Shown here: in pieces, positions 1 to 10,829 of the stretch
How the letters are laid out: each line of letters starts with the position of its first letter
How positions within the stretch are numbered: position 1 is the stretch's first letter
NCBI GenBank assembly: GCA_029224185.1
Contig: JANZKI010000098.1
Location: forward strand, 78,001 to 142,000
Source of the DNA: Karalla daura
Lineage: Eukaryota > Chordata > Actinopteri > Chaetodontiformes > Leiognathidae
DNA length: 64,000 nt
Reading direction: 5' to 3'
The notes under the pieces: model-generated
What the model was told of the DNA's origin: nothing
The model's input: only the letters and a program-made list of their open reading frames with translations
The model's database searches: none
Translations under genes and position numbers: made by a program

Positions 1-85
1 CCTAATTGGCGAAGTGATAAACATTTGACTCTATGGAGACTGCTCTTTCACCTATCTGGAATATGAGCTCACTGTCACGCCGTAG
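1..85 (+). repeat. Left partial monomer (3' end of a unit)
   Basis: The window opens 85 bp before a monomer end. This fragment carries the variants cctaattggcgaag, atttgactc and gactgctctttc. The same combination is found at the ends of m15 (11645), m20 (15495) and m27 (20886). The monomer before the window therefore belongs to the same subfamily, and the array continues to the left. Confidence 0.9.
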
Positions 86-1243
86 GGGACAGTCTCCAGA
101 ACGCCCTGACACGACTTGATGTGTGTAGTATGAGAACTGTGGCCACAGTCGCGAGGAGCAGTGTAATGTTTAACATTGATTGCAGTGGTGGGACAATGAA
201 TGGGGGCTTATGGAAAGAAAAGGCTGCACTGGGCCTACGATGAGGCTCGTCGTTTAAATTTGACAAGGCGCACGGGTTTATGGCCTGCCCCGCATGAGAG
301 AGCAAAAATGTTCCTACAAAACTGGAAAAAAGAATTTGTCTGCTGCTAAGGGTGAGGCTGGGAGCAGCGTGAAAAGAGCGAAACGAGAGCTGATTTTTAA
401 GCGATCCCGCATGTCGGCCCTGTGCTAAGAAGAGATTGGACATGCCCAATGCTGAGGGGGCCCTTTCAAACTCTGGGAGTCTCCCAGGGCCTGTGCCATC
501 TGCTGGGGTGCATTGAAGCTGGACGCCTCATCACTTTGTATTACCATGTCAGCAGAGGAGACAATGGAGCAGGTACCTGAGCACATGGTCGTCGAGAAGA
601 GGTGCTGCTGAAAAACCATACAACCTATCAGCGTGCAGCTCGCTACACAAACACACCACAAGATTCTTGAATTTTTGAAATGAAAATGAAGTTTCAAAGT
701 CAAAGTATGGCAACGTTGCGAATGTTTGTTTGTGGAGTTCTGTTTTTCCCATTCATTCTTGTGGGAAAAAGCCAAATTGGCCAAGTGATAAACATTTGGC
801 TCTATGGAGACTGCGCTTTCACCTATCTGGAATATGAGCTCACTGTCACGCCGTAGGGGACAGTCTCCAGAACGCCCTGACACGACTTGATGTGTGTAGT
901 ATGAGAACTGTGGCCATAGTCGCGAGGAGCAGTGTAATGTTTAACATTGATGGCAGTGGTGGGACAATGAATGGGGGCTTATGGAAAGAAAAGGCTGCAC
1001 TGGGCCTACGATGAGGCTCGTCGTTTAAATTTCACAAGGCGCACGGGTTTATGGCCTGCCCCGCATGAGAGAGCAAAAATGTTCCTACAAAACTGGAAAA
1101 AAGAATTTGTCTGCTGCTTAGGGTGAGGCTGGGAGCAGCGTGAAAAGAGCGAAACGAGAGCTGATTTTTAAGCGATCCCGCATGTCGGCCCTGTGCAAAG
1201 AAGAGATTGGACATGCCCAATGCTGACGGGGCCCTTTCAAACT

Positions 1244-1258
1244 CTGGGAGTCTCCCAG
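1244..1258. repeat. Short inverted repeat CTGGGAG-T-CTCCCAG, representative copy
   Basis: This is a perfect 7-bp stem around a single T, just after the GGGGCCC core. The cassette subfamilies read ctgcgagtctcccag, and the m4/m6-type read ctgggagtctcctag, each breaking one pair. It could form a small cruciform or hairpin only in part of the array. There is no sign that it is a transcription terminator. Confidence 0.5.
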
Positions 1259-1340
1259 GGCCTGTGCCATCTGCTGGGGTGCATTGAAGCTGGACGCCTC
1301 ATCACTTTGTATTACCATGTCAGCAGAGGAGACAATGGAG

Positions 1341-1350
1341 CAGGTACCTG
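1341..1350. other. Conserved palindrome CAGGTACCTG (KpnI site), representative copy
   Basis: This perfect 10-bp palindrome contains GGTACC and is present once in nearly every monomer at phase ~485. Exceptions noticed are m7 (about 5191), m34 (about 25992), m70 (about 53733) and m72 (about 55273), all reading cagctacctg, and m15 (about 11357), reading caggtacttg. It also contains two overlapping CAGGTA/TACCTG boxes, the core bound by ZEB-type zinc-finger repressors in vertebrates; binding is speculative. Confidence 0.6.
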
Positions 1351-1557
1351 AGCACATGGTCGTCGAGAAGAGGTGCTGCTGAAAAACCATACAACCTATC
1401 AGCGTGCAGCTCGCTACACAAACACACCACAAGATTCTTGAATTTTTGAAATGAAAATGAAGTTTCAAAGTCAAAGTATGGCAACGTTGCGAATGTTTGT
1501 TTGTGGAGTTCTGTTTTTCCCATTCATTCTTGTGGGAAAAAGCCAAATTGGCCAAGT

Positions 1558-1563
1558 AATAAA
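1558..1563 (+). other. AATAAA hexamer present in one monomer subfamily, representative copy
   Basis: A g-to-a change turns ccaagtgataaac into ccaagtaataaac and creates the canonical poly(A) hexamer. Other copies seen are near 2329, 3869, 13887, 17737, 19277, 22359, 23130, 24670, 38538 and 40078. A GT-rich tract (tttggtgtgtgtag) follows about 95 bp later, farther than usual for a downstream element. Use as a poly(A) site is not shown. Confidence 0.35.
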
Positions 1564-2461
1564 CATTTGGCTCTATGGAGACAACGCCTTCCTCAATCTG
1601 GATTATGAGCTAACTGTCAAGCCGTAGGGGAGAGTTTCCAGTACGCCCTGACACGATTTGGTGTGTGTAGTATGAGAACTGTGGCCACAGTCGCGAGGAG
1701 CAGTGTAATGTTTAACATTGATGGCAGTGGTGGGACAATGAATGGGGGCTTATGGAAAGAAAAGGCTGCACTGGGCCTACGATGAGGCTCGTCGTTTAAA
1801 TTTCACAAGGCGCACGGGTTTATGGCCTGCCCCGCATGAGAGAGCAAAAATGTTCCTACAAAACTGGAAAAAAGAATTTGTCTGCTGCTTAGGGTGAGGC
1901 TGGGAGCAGCGTGAAAAGAGCGAAACGAGAGCTGATTTTTAAGCGATCCCGCATGTCGGCCCTGTGCAAAGAAGAGATTGGACATGCCCAATGCTGACGG
2001 GGCCCTTTCAAACTCTGGGAGTCTCCCAGGGCCTGTGCCATCTGCTGGGGTGCATTGAAGCTGGACGCCTCATCACTTTGTATTACCATGTCAGCAGAGG
2101 AGACAATGGAGCAGGTACCTGAGCACATGGTCGTCGAGAAGAGGTGCTGCTGAAAAACCATACAACCTATCAGCGTGCAGCTCGCTACACAAACACACCA
2201 CAAGATTCTTGAATTTTTGAAATGAAAATGAAGTTTCAAAGTCAAAGTATGGCAACGTTGCGAATGTTTGTTTGTGGAGTTCTGTTTTTCCCATTCATTC
2301 TTGTGGGAAAAAGCCAAATTGGCCAAGTAATAAACATTTGGCTCTATGGAGACAACGCCTTCCTCAATCTGGATTATGAGCTAACTGTCAAGCCGTAGGG
2401 GAGAGTTTCCAGTACGCCCTGACACGATTTGGTGTGTGTAGTATGAGAACTGTGGCCACAG

Positions 2462-4552
2462 TCGCGAGGAGAAGTGCAAGGTTTTACATTGATGGCAGTG
2501 GTGGGACAATGAAAGGGGGCTTTAGAGAGAAAAGGCTGCACTGGGCCTACGATGAGGCTCGTCGTTTAAATTTCACAAGGCGCACGGGTTTATGTCCTGC
2601 CCCGCATGAGAGAGCACCAATGTTCCTACAAAACTGGAAAAAATAATTTGTCTGCTGCTTAGGGTGTGGCTGGGAGCAGCGTGAAAAGAGCGAAACGAGA
2701 GCTGATTTTTCAGCGATCCCGCATGTCGCACAGGGCTATGAAGAGATTGGACATGCCCAATGCTGAGGGGGCCCTTTCAAACTCTGGGAGTCTCCTAGGG
2801 CCTGTGCCATTTGCTGCGGTGCATTGAAGCTGGACGCCTCATCACTTTGTATTGCCATGTCAGCAGAGGAGACAATGGAGCAGGTACCTGAGCACATGGT
2901 CGTCGAGAAGAGGTTCTGCTGAAAAACCATACAATCTATCAGCGTGCAACTCGCTACACAAACACACCACAAGATTCTTCAATTTTTGAAATGAAAATGA
3001 AGTTTCAAAGCCAAAGTATGGCAACGTTACGAATGTTTGTTTGTGGAGTTCTGTTTTTCCCATTCATTCTTATGGGAAAGAGCCTAATTGGCCAAGTGAT
3101 AAACATTTGGCTCTATGGAGACTGCGCTTTCACCTATCTGGAATATGAGCTCACTGTCACGCCGTAGGGGACAGTCTCCAGAACGCCCTGACACGACTTG
3201 ATGTGTGTAGTATGAGAACTGTGGCCACAGTCGCGAGGAGCAGTGTAATGTTTAACATTGATGGCAGTGGTGGGACAATGAATGGGGGCTTATGGAAAGA
3301 AAAGGCTGCACTGGGCCTACGATGAGGCTCGTCGTTTAAATTTCACAAGGCGCACGGGTTTATGGCCTGCCCCGCATGAGAGAGCAAAAGTGTTCCTACA
3401 AAACTGGAAAAAAGAATTTGTCTGCTGCTTAGGGTGTGGCTGGGAGCAGCGTGAAAAGAGCGAAACGAGAGCTGATTTTTAAGCGATCCCGCATGTCGGC
3501 CCTGTGCAAAGAAGAGATTGGACATGCCCAATGCTGACGGGGCCCTTTCAAACTCTGGGAGTCTCCCAGGGCCTGTGCCATCTGTTGGGGTGCATTGAAG
3601 CTGGACGCCTCATCACTTTGTATTACCATGTCAGCAGAGGACACAATGGAGCAGGTACCTGAGCACATGGTCGTCGAGAAGAGGTGCTGCTGAAAAACCA
3701 TACAACCTATCAGCGTGCAGCTCACTACACAAACACACCACAAGATTCTTGAATTTTTGAAATGAAAATGAAGTTTCAAAGTCAAAGTATGGCAACGTTG
3801 CGAATGTTTGTTTGTGGAGTTCTGTTTTTCCCATTCATTCTTGTGGGAAAAAGCCAAATTGGCCAAGTAATAAACATTTGGCTCTATGGAGACAACGCCT
3901 TCCTCAATCTGGATTATGAGCTAACTGTCAAGCCGTAGGGGAGAGTTTCCAGTACGCCCTGACACGATTTGGTGTGTGTAGTATGAGAACTGTGGCCACA
4001 GTCGCGAGGAGAAGTGCAAGGTTTTACATTGATGGCAGTGGTGGGACAATGAAAGGGGGCTTTAGAGAGAAAAGGCTGCACTGGGCCTACGATGAGGCTC
4101 GTCGTTTAAATTTCACAAGGCGCACGGGTTTATGGCCTGCCCCGCATGAGAGAGCACCAATGTTCCTACAAAACTGGAAAAAATAATTTGTCTGCTGCTT
4201 AGGGTGTGGCTGGGAGCAGCGTGAAAAGAGCGAAACGAGAGCTGATTTTTCAGCGATCCCGCATGTCGCACAGGGCTATGAAGAGATTGGACATGCCCAA
4301 TGCTGAGGGGGCCCTCTCAAACTCTGGGAGTCTCCTAGGGCCTGTGCCATCTGCTGCGGTGCATTGAAGCTGGACGCCTCATCACTTTGTATTGCCATGT
4401 CAGCAGAGGAGACAATGGAGCAGGTACCTGAGCACATGGTCGTCGAGAAGAGGTTCTGCTGAAAAACCATACAATCTATTAGCGTGCAACTCGCTACACA
4501 AACACACCACAAGATTCTTCAATTTTTGAAATGAAAATGAAGTTTCAAAGCC
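2462..4552. repeat. Block m4-m6, shared with 16330-18420
   Basis: It matches 16330-18420 at an offset of 13868 bp (18 monomers) with only a handful of differences. Examples are tatgtcctg near 2592 against tatggcctg, and ccctctcaaac near 4312 against ccctttcaaac. The left edge lies in the gtcgcgaggag segment. The right edge lies near aaagtatggc, where m24 switches to aaagcatggc. Confidence 0.75.
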
Positions 4553-6485
4553 AAAGTATGGCAACGTTACGAATGTTTGTTTGTGGAGTTCTGTTTTTCC
4601 CATTCATTCTTGTGGGAAAGAGCCTAATTGGCCAAGTGATAAACATTCGGCTCTATGGAGACTGCGCTTTCACCTATCTGGAATATGAGCTCACTTTCAC
4701 GCCGTAGGGGACAGTCTCCAGAATGCCATGACGCGATCTGGTGTGTGTACCATGAAAACTGTGGCCACAGTCGCGAGGAGAAGTGCAACGTTTAACATTG
4801 ATGGCAGCGGTGGGAAAATGAATGGGGGCTTAAGGAGGGAAAAGGCTGCACTGGGCCTACGATGATGCTCGTCGTTTACATTTCACAAGGCGCACGGGTT
4901 TCTGGCCTGCCCCGCATGAGAGAGCACCAATGTTCCTACAAAACTGGAAAAAAGAATTTGTCTGCTGCTCAGGGTGTGGCTGGGAGCAGCGTGAAAAGAG
5001 TGAAACGAGAGCTGATTTTTAAGCGATCCCGCATGTCGCACGGGGCTATGAAGAGATTGGACATGCCCAATGCTGAGGGGGCCCTTTCCCACTCTGCGAG
5101 TCTCCCAGGGACTGTGCCATCTGCTGGGGTGCATTGAATCTGGACGCCTCATCACTTTCTATGACCATGTGAGCAGAGGAGACATTGGAGCAGCTACCTG
5201 AGCACATGGTTGTCGAGAAATGGTGCTGCTGAAAAACCATACAACCTATCAGCGTGCAACACGCTACACAAACACACCACAAGATTCTTCAATTTTTGAA
5301 ATGAAAATGAAGTTTCAAAGTCAAAGCATGGCAACGTTGCGAATGTTTGTTTGTGGAGTTCTGTTTTTCCCATTCATTCATATGGGAAAAAGCCAAATTG
5401 GCCAAGTGAGAAACATTTGGCTCTATGGAGACAACGCTTTCACCAATCTGGAATACGAGCTCACTGTCACGCCGTAGGGGAGAGTCTCCAGAATGCCCTG
5501 ACACGATTTGGTGTGTGTACTATGAGAACTGTGGCCACAGTCGCGAGGAGAAGTGTAACGTTTAACATTGATGGCAGTGATGGAACAATGAATGGGGGCT
5601 TATGGAGAGAAAAGGCTGCACTGGGCCTACGATGAGGCTAGTCGTTTAAATTTCACAAGGCGCACGGGTTTATGGCCTGCCCCGCATGAGAGAGCACCAA
5701 TGTTCCTACAAAATTGGAAAAAAGAATTTGTCTGCTGCTTAGGGTGTGGCTGGGAGCAGCGTGAAAAGAGCGAAACGAGAGCTGATTTTTAAGCGATCCC
5801 GCATGTCGGCCCTGTGCAAAGAAGAGATTGGACATGCCCAATGCTGACGGGGCCCTTTCAAACTCTGGGAGTCTCCCAGGGCCTGTGCCATCTGCTGGGG
5901 TGCATTGAAGCTGGACGCCTCATCACTTTGTATTACCATGTCAGCAGAGGAGACAATGGAGCAGGTACCTGAGCACATGGTCGTCGAGAAGAGGTGCTGC
6001 TGAAAAACCATACAACCTATCAGCGTGCACCTCGCTACACAAACACACCACAAGATTCTTCAATTTTTGAAATGAAAATGAAGTTTCAAAGTCAAAGTAT
6101 GGCAACGTTGCGAATGTTAGTTTGTGGAGTTCTGTTTTTCCCATTCATTCTTGTGGGAAAAAGCCAAATTGGCCAAGTGATAAACATTTGGCTCTATGGA
6201 GACAACGCCTTCCTAAATCTGGATTATGAGCTAACTGTCAAGCCGTAGGGGAGAGTTTCCAGTACGCCCTGACACGATTTGGTGTGTGTAGTTTGAGAAC
6301 TGTGGCCACAGTCGCCAGGAGAAGTGTAAGGTTTTACATTGATGGCAGTGGTGGGACAATGAATGGGGGCTTATGGAGAGAAAAGGCTGCACTGGGCCTA
6401 CGATGAGGCTCGTCATTTAAATTTCACAAGGCGCACGGGTTTATGGCCTGCCCCGCATGAGAGAGCACCAATGTTCCTACAAAAT

Positions 6486-9400
6486 TGGAAAAAAGAATTT
6501 GTCTGCTGCTTAGGGTGTGGCTGGGAGCAGCGTGAAAAGAGCGAAACGAGAGCTGATTTTTAAGCGATCCCGCATGTCGGCCCTGTGCAAAGAAGAGATT
6601 GGACATGCCCAATGCTGAGGGGGCCCTTTCAAACTCTGGGAGTCTCCCAGGGCCTGTGCCATCTGCTGGGGTGCATTGAAGCTGGACGCCTCATCACTTT
6701 GTATTACCATGTAAGCAGAGGAGACAATGGAGCAGGTACCTGAGCACATGGTCGTCGAGAAGAGGTGCTGCTGAAAAACCATACAACCTATCAGCGTGCA
6801 CCTCGCTACACAAACACACCACAAGATTCTTCAATTTTTGAAATGAAAATGAAGTTTCAAAGTCAAAGTATGGCAACGTTGCGAATGTTTGTTTGTGGAG
6901 TTCTGTTTTTCCCATTCATTCTTGTGGGAAAAAGCCAAATTGGCCAAGTGATAAACATTTGGCTCTATGGAGACAACGCTTTCACCAATCTGGAGCATGA
7001 GCTAACTGTCAAGCCGTAGGGGACAGTCTCCAGAATGCCCTGACACGATTTGGTGTGTGTAATATGAGAACTGTGGCCACAGTCGCGAGGAGAAGTATAA
7101 CGTTTAACATTGATGGCAGTGGTTGGACAATGAATGGGGGCTTATGGAGATAAAAGGCTGCACTGGGCCTACGATGAGGATCGTCGTTTAAATTTCACAA
7201 GGCGCACGGGTTTATGGCCTGCCCCGCATGAGAGACTACCAATGTTCCTACAAAACTGGAAAAAAGACTTTGTCATCTGCTTAGGGTGAGGCTGGGAGCA
7301 GCGTGAAAAGAGCGAAACGAGAGCTGATTTTTAAGCGATCCCGCATGTCGGCCCTGTGCAAAGAAGAGATTGGACATGCCCAATGCTGACGGGGCCCTTT
7401 CAAACTCTGGGAGTCTCCCAGGGCCTGTGCCATCTGCTGGGGTGCATTGAAGCTGGACGCCTCATCACTTTGTATTACCATGTAAGCAGAGGAGACAATG
7501 GAGCAGGTACCTGAGCACATGGTCGTCGAGAAGAGGTGCTGCTGAAAAACCATACAACCTATCAGCGTGCAACTCGCTACACAAACACACCACAAGATTC
7601 TTCAATTTTTGAAATGAAAATGAAGTTTCAAAGTCAAAGTATGGCAACGTTGCGAATGTTTGTTTGTGGAGTTCTGTTTTTCCCATTCATTCTTGTGGGA
7701 AAAAGCCAAATTGGCGAAGTGATAAACATTTAGCTCTATGGAGACAACGCCTTCCTTAATCTGGATTGTGAGCTAACTGTCAAGCCGTAGGGGAGAGTTT
7801 CCAGTACACCCTGACACGATTTGGTGTGTGTAGTTTGAGAACTGTGGCCACAGTCGCGAGGAGAAGTGTAAGGTTTTTCATTGATGGCAGTGGTGGGACA
7901 ATGAATGGGGGCTTTTGGAGAGAAAAGGCTGCACTGGGCCTACGATGAGGCTCGTCGTTTAAATTTCACAAGGCGCACGGGTTTCTGGCCTGCCCCGCAT
8001 GAGAGAGCACCAATGTTCCTACAAAACTGGAAAAAAGAATTTGTCTGCTGCTTAGGGTGTGGCTGGGAGCAGCGTGAAAAGAGCGAAACGAGAGCTGATT
8101 TTTAAGCGATCCCGCATGTCGGCCCTGTGCAAAGAAGAGATTGGACATGCCCAATGCTGAGGGGGCCCTTTCAAACTCTGGGAGTCTCCCAGGGCCTGTG
8201 CCATCTGCTGGGGTGCATTGAAGCTGGACGCCTCATCACTTTGTATTACCATGTAAGCAGAGGAGACAATGGAGCAGGTACCTGAGCACATGGTCGTCGA
8301 GAAGAGGTGCTGCTGAAAAACCATACAACCTATCAGCGTGCACCTCGCTACACAAACACACCACAAGATTCTTCAATTTTTGAAATGAAAATGAAGTTTC
8401 AAAGTCAAAGTATGGCAACGTTGCGAATGTTTGTTTGTGGAGTTCTGTTTTTCCCATTCATTCTTGTGGGAAAAAGCCAAATTGGCCAAGTGATAAACAT
8501 TTGGCTCTATGGAGACAACGCTTTCACCAATCTGGAGCATGAGCTAACTGTCAAGCCGTAGGGGACAGTCTCCAGAACGCCCTGACACGATTTGGTGTGT
8601 GTAATATGAGAACTGTGGCCACAGTCGCGAGGAGAAGTATAACGTTTAACATTGATGGCAGTGGTTGGACAATGAATGGGGGCTTATGGAGATAAAAGGC
8701 TGCACTGGGCCTACGATGAGGATCGTCGTTTAAATTTCACAAGGCGCACGGGTTTATGGCCTGCCCCGCATGAGAGACTACCAATGTTCCTACAAAACTG
8801 GAAAAAAGACTTTGTCATCTGCTTAGGGTGAGGCTGGGAGCAGCGTGAAAAGAGCGAAACGAGAGCTGATTTTTAAGCGATCCCGCATGTCGGCCCTGTG
8901 CAAAGAAGAGATTGGACATGCCCAATGCTGACGGGGCCCTTTCAAACTCTGGGAGTCTCCCAGGGCCTGTGCCATCTGCTGGGGTGCATTGAAGCTGGAC
9001 GCCTCATCACTTTGTATTACCATGTAAGCAGAGGAGACAATGGAGCAGGTACCTGAGCACATGGTCGTCGAGAAGAGGTGCTGCTGAAAAACCATACAAC
9101 CTATCAGCGTGCAACTCGCTACACAAACACACCACAAGATTCTTCAATTTTTGAAATGAAAATGAAGTTTCAAAGTCAAAGTATGGCAACGTTGCGAATG
9201 TTTGTTTGTGGAGTTCTGTTTTTCCCATTCATTCTTGTGGGAAAAAGCCAAATTGGCGAAGTGATAAACATTTAGCTCTATGGAGACAACGCCTTCCTTA
9301 ATCTGGATTGTGAGCTAACTGTCAAGCCGTAGGGGAGAGTTTCCAGTACACCCTGACACGATTTGGTGTGTGTAGTTTGAGAACTGTGGCCACAGTCGCG

Positions 9401-10049
9401 AGGAGAAGTGTAAGGTTTTTCATTGATGGCAGTGGTGGGACAATGAATGGGGGCTTTTGGAGAGAAAAGGCTGCACTGGGCCTACGATGAGGCTCGTCGT
9501 TTAAATTTCACAAGGCGCACGGGTTTCTGGCCTGCCCCGCATGAGAGAGCACCAATGTTCCTACAAAACTGGAAAAAAGAATTTGTCTGCTGCTTAGGGT
9601 GTGGCTGGGAGCAGCGTGAAAAGAGCGAAACGAGAGCTGATTTTTAAGCGATCCCGCATGTCGGCCCTGTGCAAAGAAGAGATTGGACATGCCCAATGCT
9701 GAGGGGGCCCTTTCAAACTCTGGGAGTCTCCCAGGGCCTGTGCCATCTGCTGGGGTGCATTGAAGCTGGACGCCTCATCACTTTGTATTACCATGTAAGC
9801 AGAGGAGACAATGGAGCAGGTACCTGAGCACATGGTCGTCGAGAAGAGGTGCTGCTGAAAAACCATACAACCTATCAGCGTGCACCTCGCTACACAAACA
9901 CACCACAAGATTCTTCAATTTTTGAAATGAAAATGAAGTTTCAAAGTCAAAGTATGGCAACGTTGCGAATGTTTGTTTGTGGAGTTCTGTTTTTCCCATT
10001 CATTCTTGTGGGAAAAAGCCAAATTGGCCAAGTGATAAACATTTGGCTC
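6486..10049. repeat. Dimeric higher-order repeat, 1542 bp period, ~2.3 copies
   Basis: m9 (3' part) to m13 repeat with a two-monomer period. m10/m12 carry the gataaaaggctgc, gagactacc and gactttgtcatc variants. m11/m13 carry the cttttggagag, tttctggcc and gtaagcag variants. The one difference noticed inside is agaatgccc (7034) against agaacgccc (8576). Left edge: aaaattgg against aaaactgg. Right edge: ctctgtgg at 10050 against ctctatgg. Confidence 0.85.
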
Positions 10050-10829
10050 TGTGGAGACAACGCTTTCACCAATCTGGAGCTTGAGCTAACTGTCAAGCCG
10101 TAGGGGACAGTCTCCAGAACGCCCTGACACGATTTGGTGTGTGTAATATGAGAACTGTGGCCACAGTCGCGAGGAGAAGTATAACGTTTAACATTGATGG
10201 CAGTGGTGGGACAATGAATGGGGGCTTTAGGAGGGAAAAGGCTGCACTGGGCCTACGATGATGCTCGTCGTTTAAATTTCACAAGGTGCACGGGTTTATG
10301 GCCTGCCCCGGATGAGAGAGCACCAATGTTCCTACAAAACTGGAAAAAAAAATTTGTGTGCTGCTTAGGGCGTGGCTGGGAGCAGCGTGAAAAGAGCGAA
10401 ACGAGAGCTGATTTTTAAGCGATCCCGCATGTCGGCCCGGTGCTAAGAAGAGGTTGGACATGCCCAATGCTGAGGGGGCCCTTTCCCACTCTGCGAGTCT
10501 CCCAGGGCCTGTGCCATCTGCTGGGGTGCATTGAAGCTGGACGCCTCATCACTTTGTATGACCATGTGAGCAGAGGAGACATTGGAGCAGGTACCTGAGC
10601 ACATGGTTGTCGAGAAATGGTGCTGCTGAAAAACCATACAACCTATCAGCGTGCAACTCGCTACACAAACACACCACCAGATTCTTCAATTTTTGAAATG
10701 AAAATGAAGTTTCAAAGTCAAAGTATGGCAACGTTGCGAATGTTTGTTTGTGGAGTTCTTTTTTTCCCATTCATTCTTATGGGAAAAAGCCAAAATGGCG
10801 AAGTGATAAACATTTGGCTCTATGGAGAC

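Larger units (their letters stand above)
857..1627 (+). repeat. Reference monomer m2 (771 bp) used to describe unit anatomy
   Basis: Landmarks in order: a GT-rich stretch tggtgtgtgta-like near phase 45; the conserved gccacagtcgcgagg segment (gccatagt here); cgtttaaatttcac near 1022; a purine-rich aaaactggaaaaaagaa near 1088; gcgatcccgcatgtcg near 1170; a GGGGCCC core and a short hairpin at 1244-1258; the palindrome CAGGTACCTG at 1341-1350; an A/T-rich block with gaaatgaaaatgaag near 1448; the partial palindrome GCCAAATTGGC at 1542-1552; and the terminal gccgtag. By hand I count 26 CpG dinucleotides in this unit, so CpG is only moderately depleted. No internal short subrepeat is apparent; the ~770 bp unit is the basic period. 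Confidence 0.9.
1..10829. repeat. Large duplicated block, copy A (m0 end to m14)
   Basis: Every monomer here matches the one 27 units downstream (offset 20801 bp), including rare variants such as tttgacaagg in m1, tatgtcctgcc in m4 and cattcatatgg in m7. Across conceptual translations of all frames that I compared, the only change noticed is position 550 (c here, a at 21351). The match ends sharply at 10830 (a here, t at 31631). The left end is the window edge, so the block may be longer. Confidence 0.9.

Noticed and set aside
1030..1052. CENP-B box in the aaggcgcacggg segment
   Set aside because: The core needs TTCG, four bases, A, two bases, CGGG. Only the CGGG end is present on the plus strand, and the minus strand does not fit.
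1222..1236. CTCF core site around the gctgacggggcccttt (or gctgagggggccc) segment
   Set aside because: Only the AGGGGGC half resembles the motif; the 5' half does not match and some subfamilies alter the rest. A motif scan would be needed before claiming a DXZ4-like role.
1448..1475. Ribosome binding sites or bacterial promoters ahead of ATG codons
   Set aside because: The array is eukaryotic-type satellite. The purine-rich aaatgaaaatgaag stretch has no consistent downstream coding frame.
1542..1552. NFI site at GCCAAATTGGC
   Set aside because: The half-sites are in the outward order with a 1-bp gap rather than TTGGC, five bases, GCCAA.
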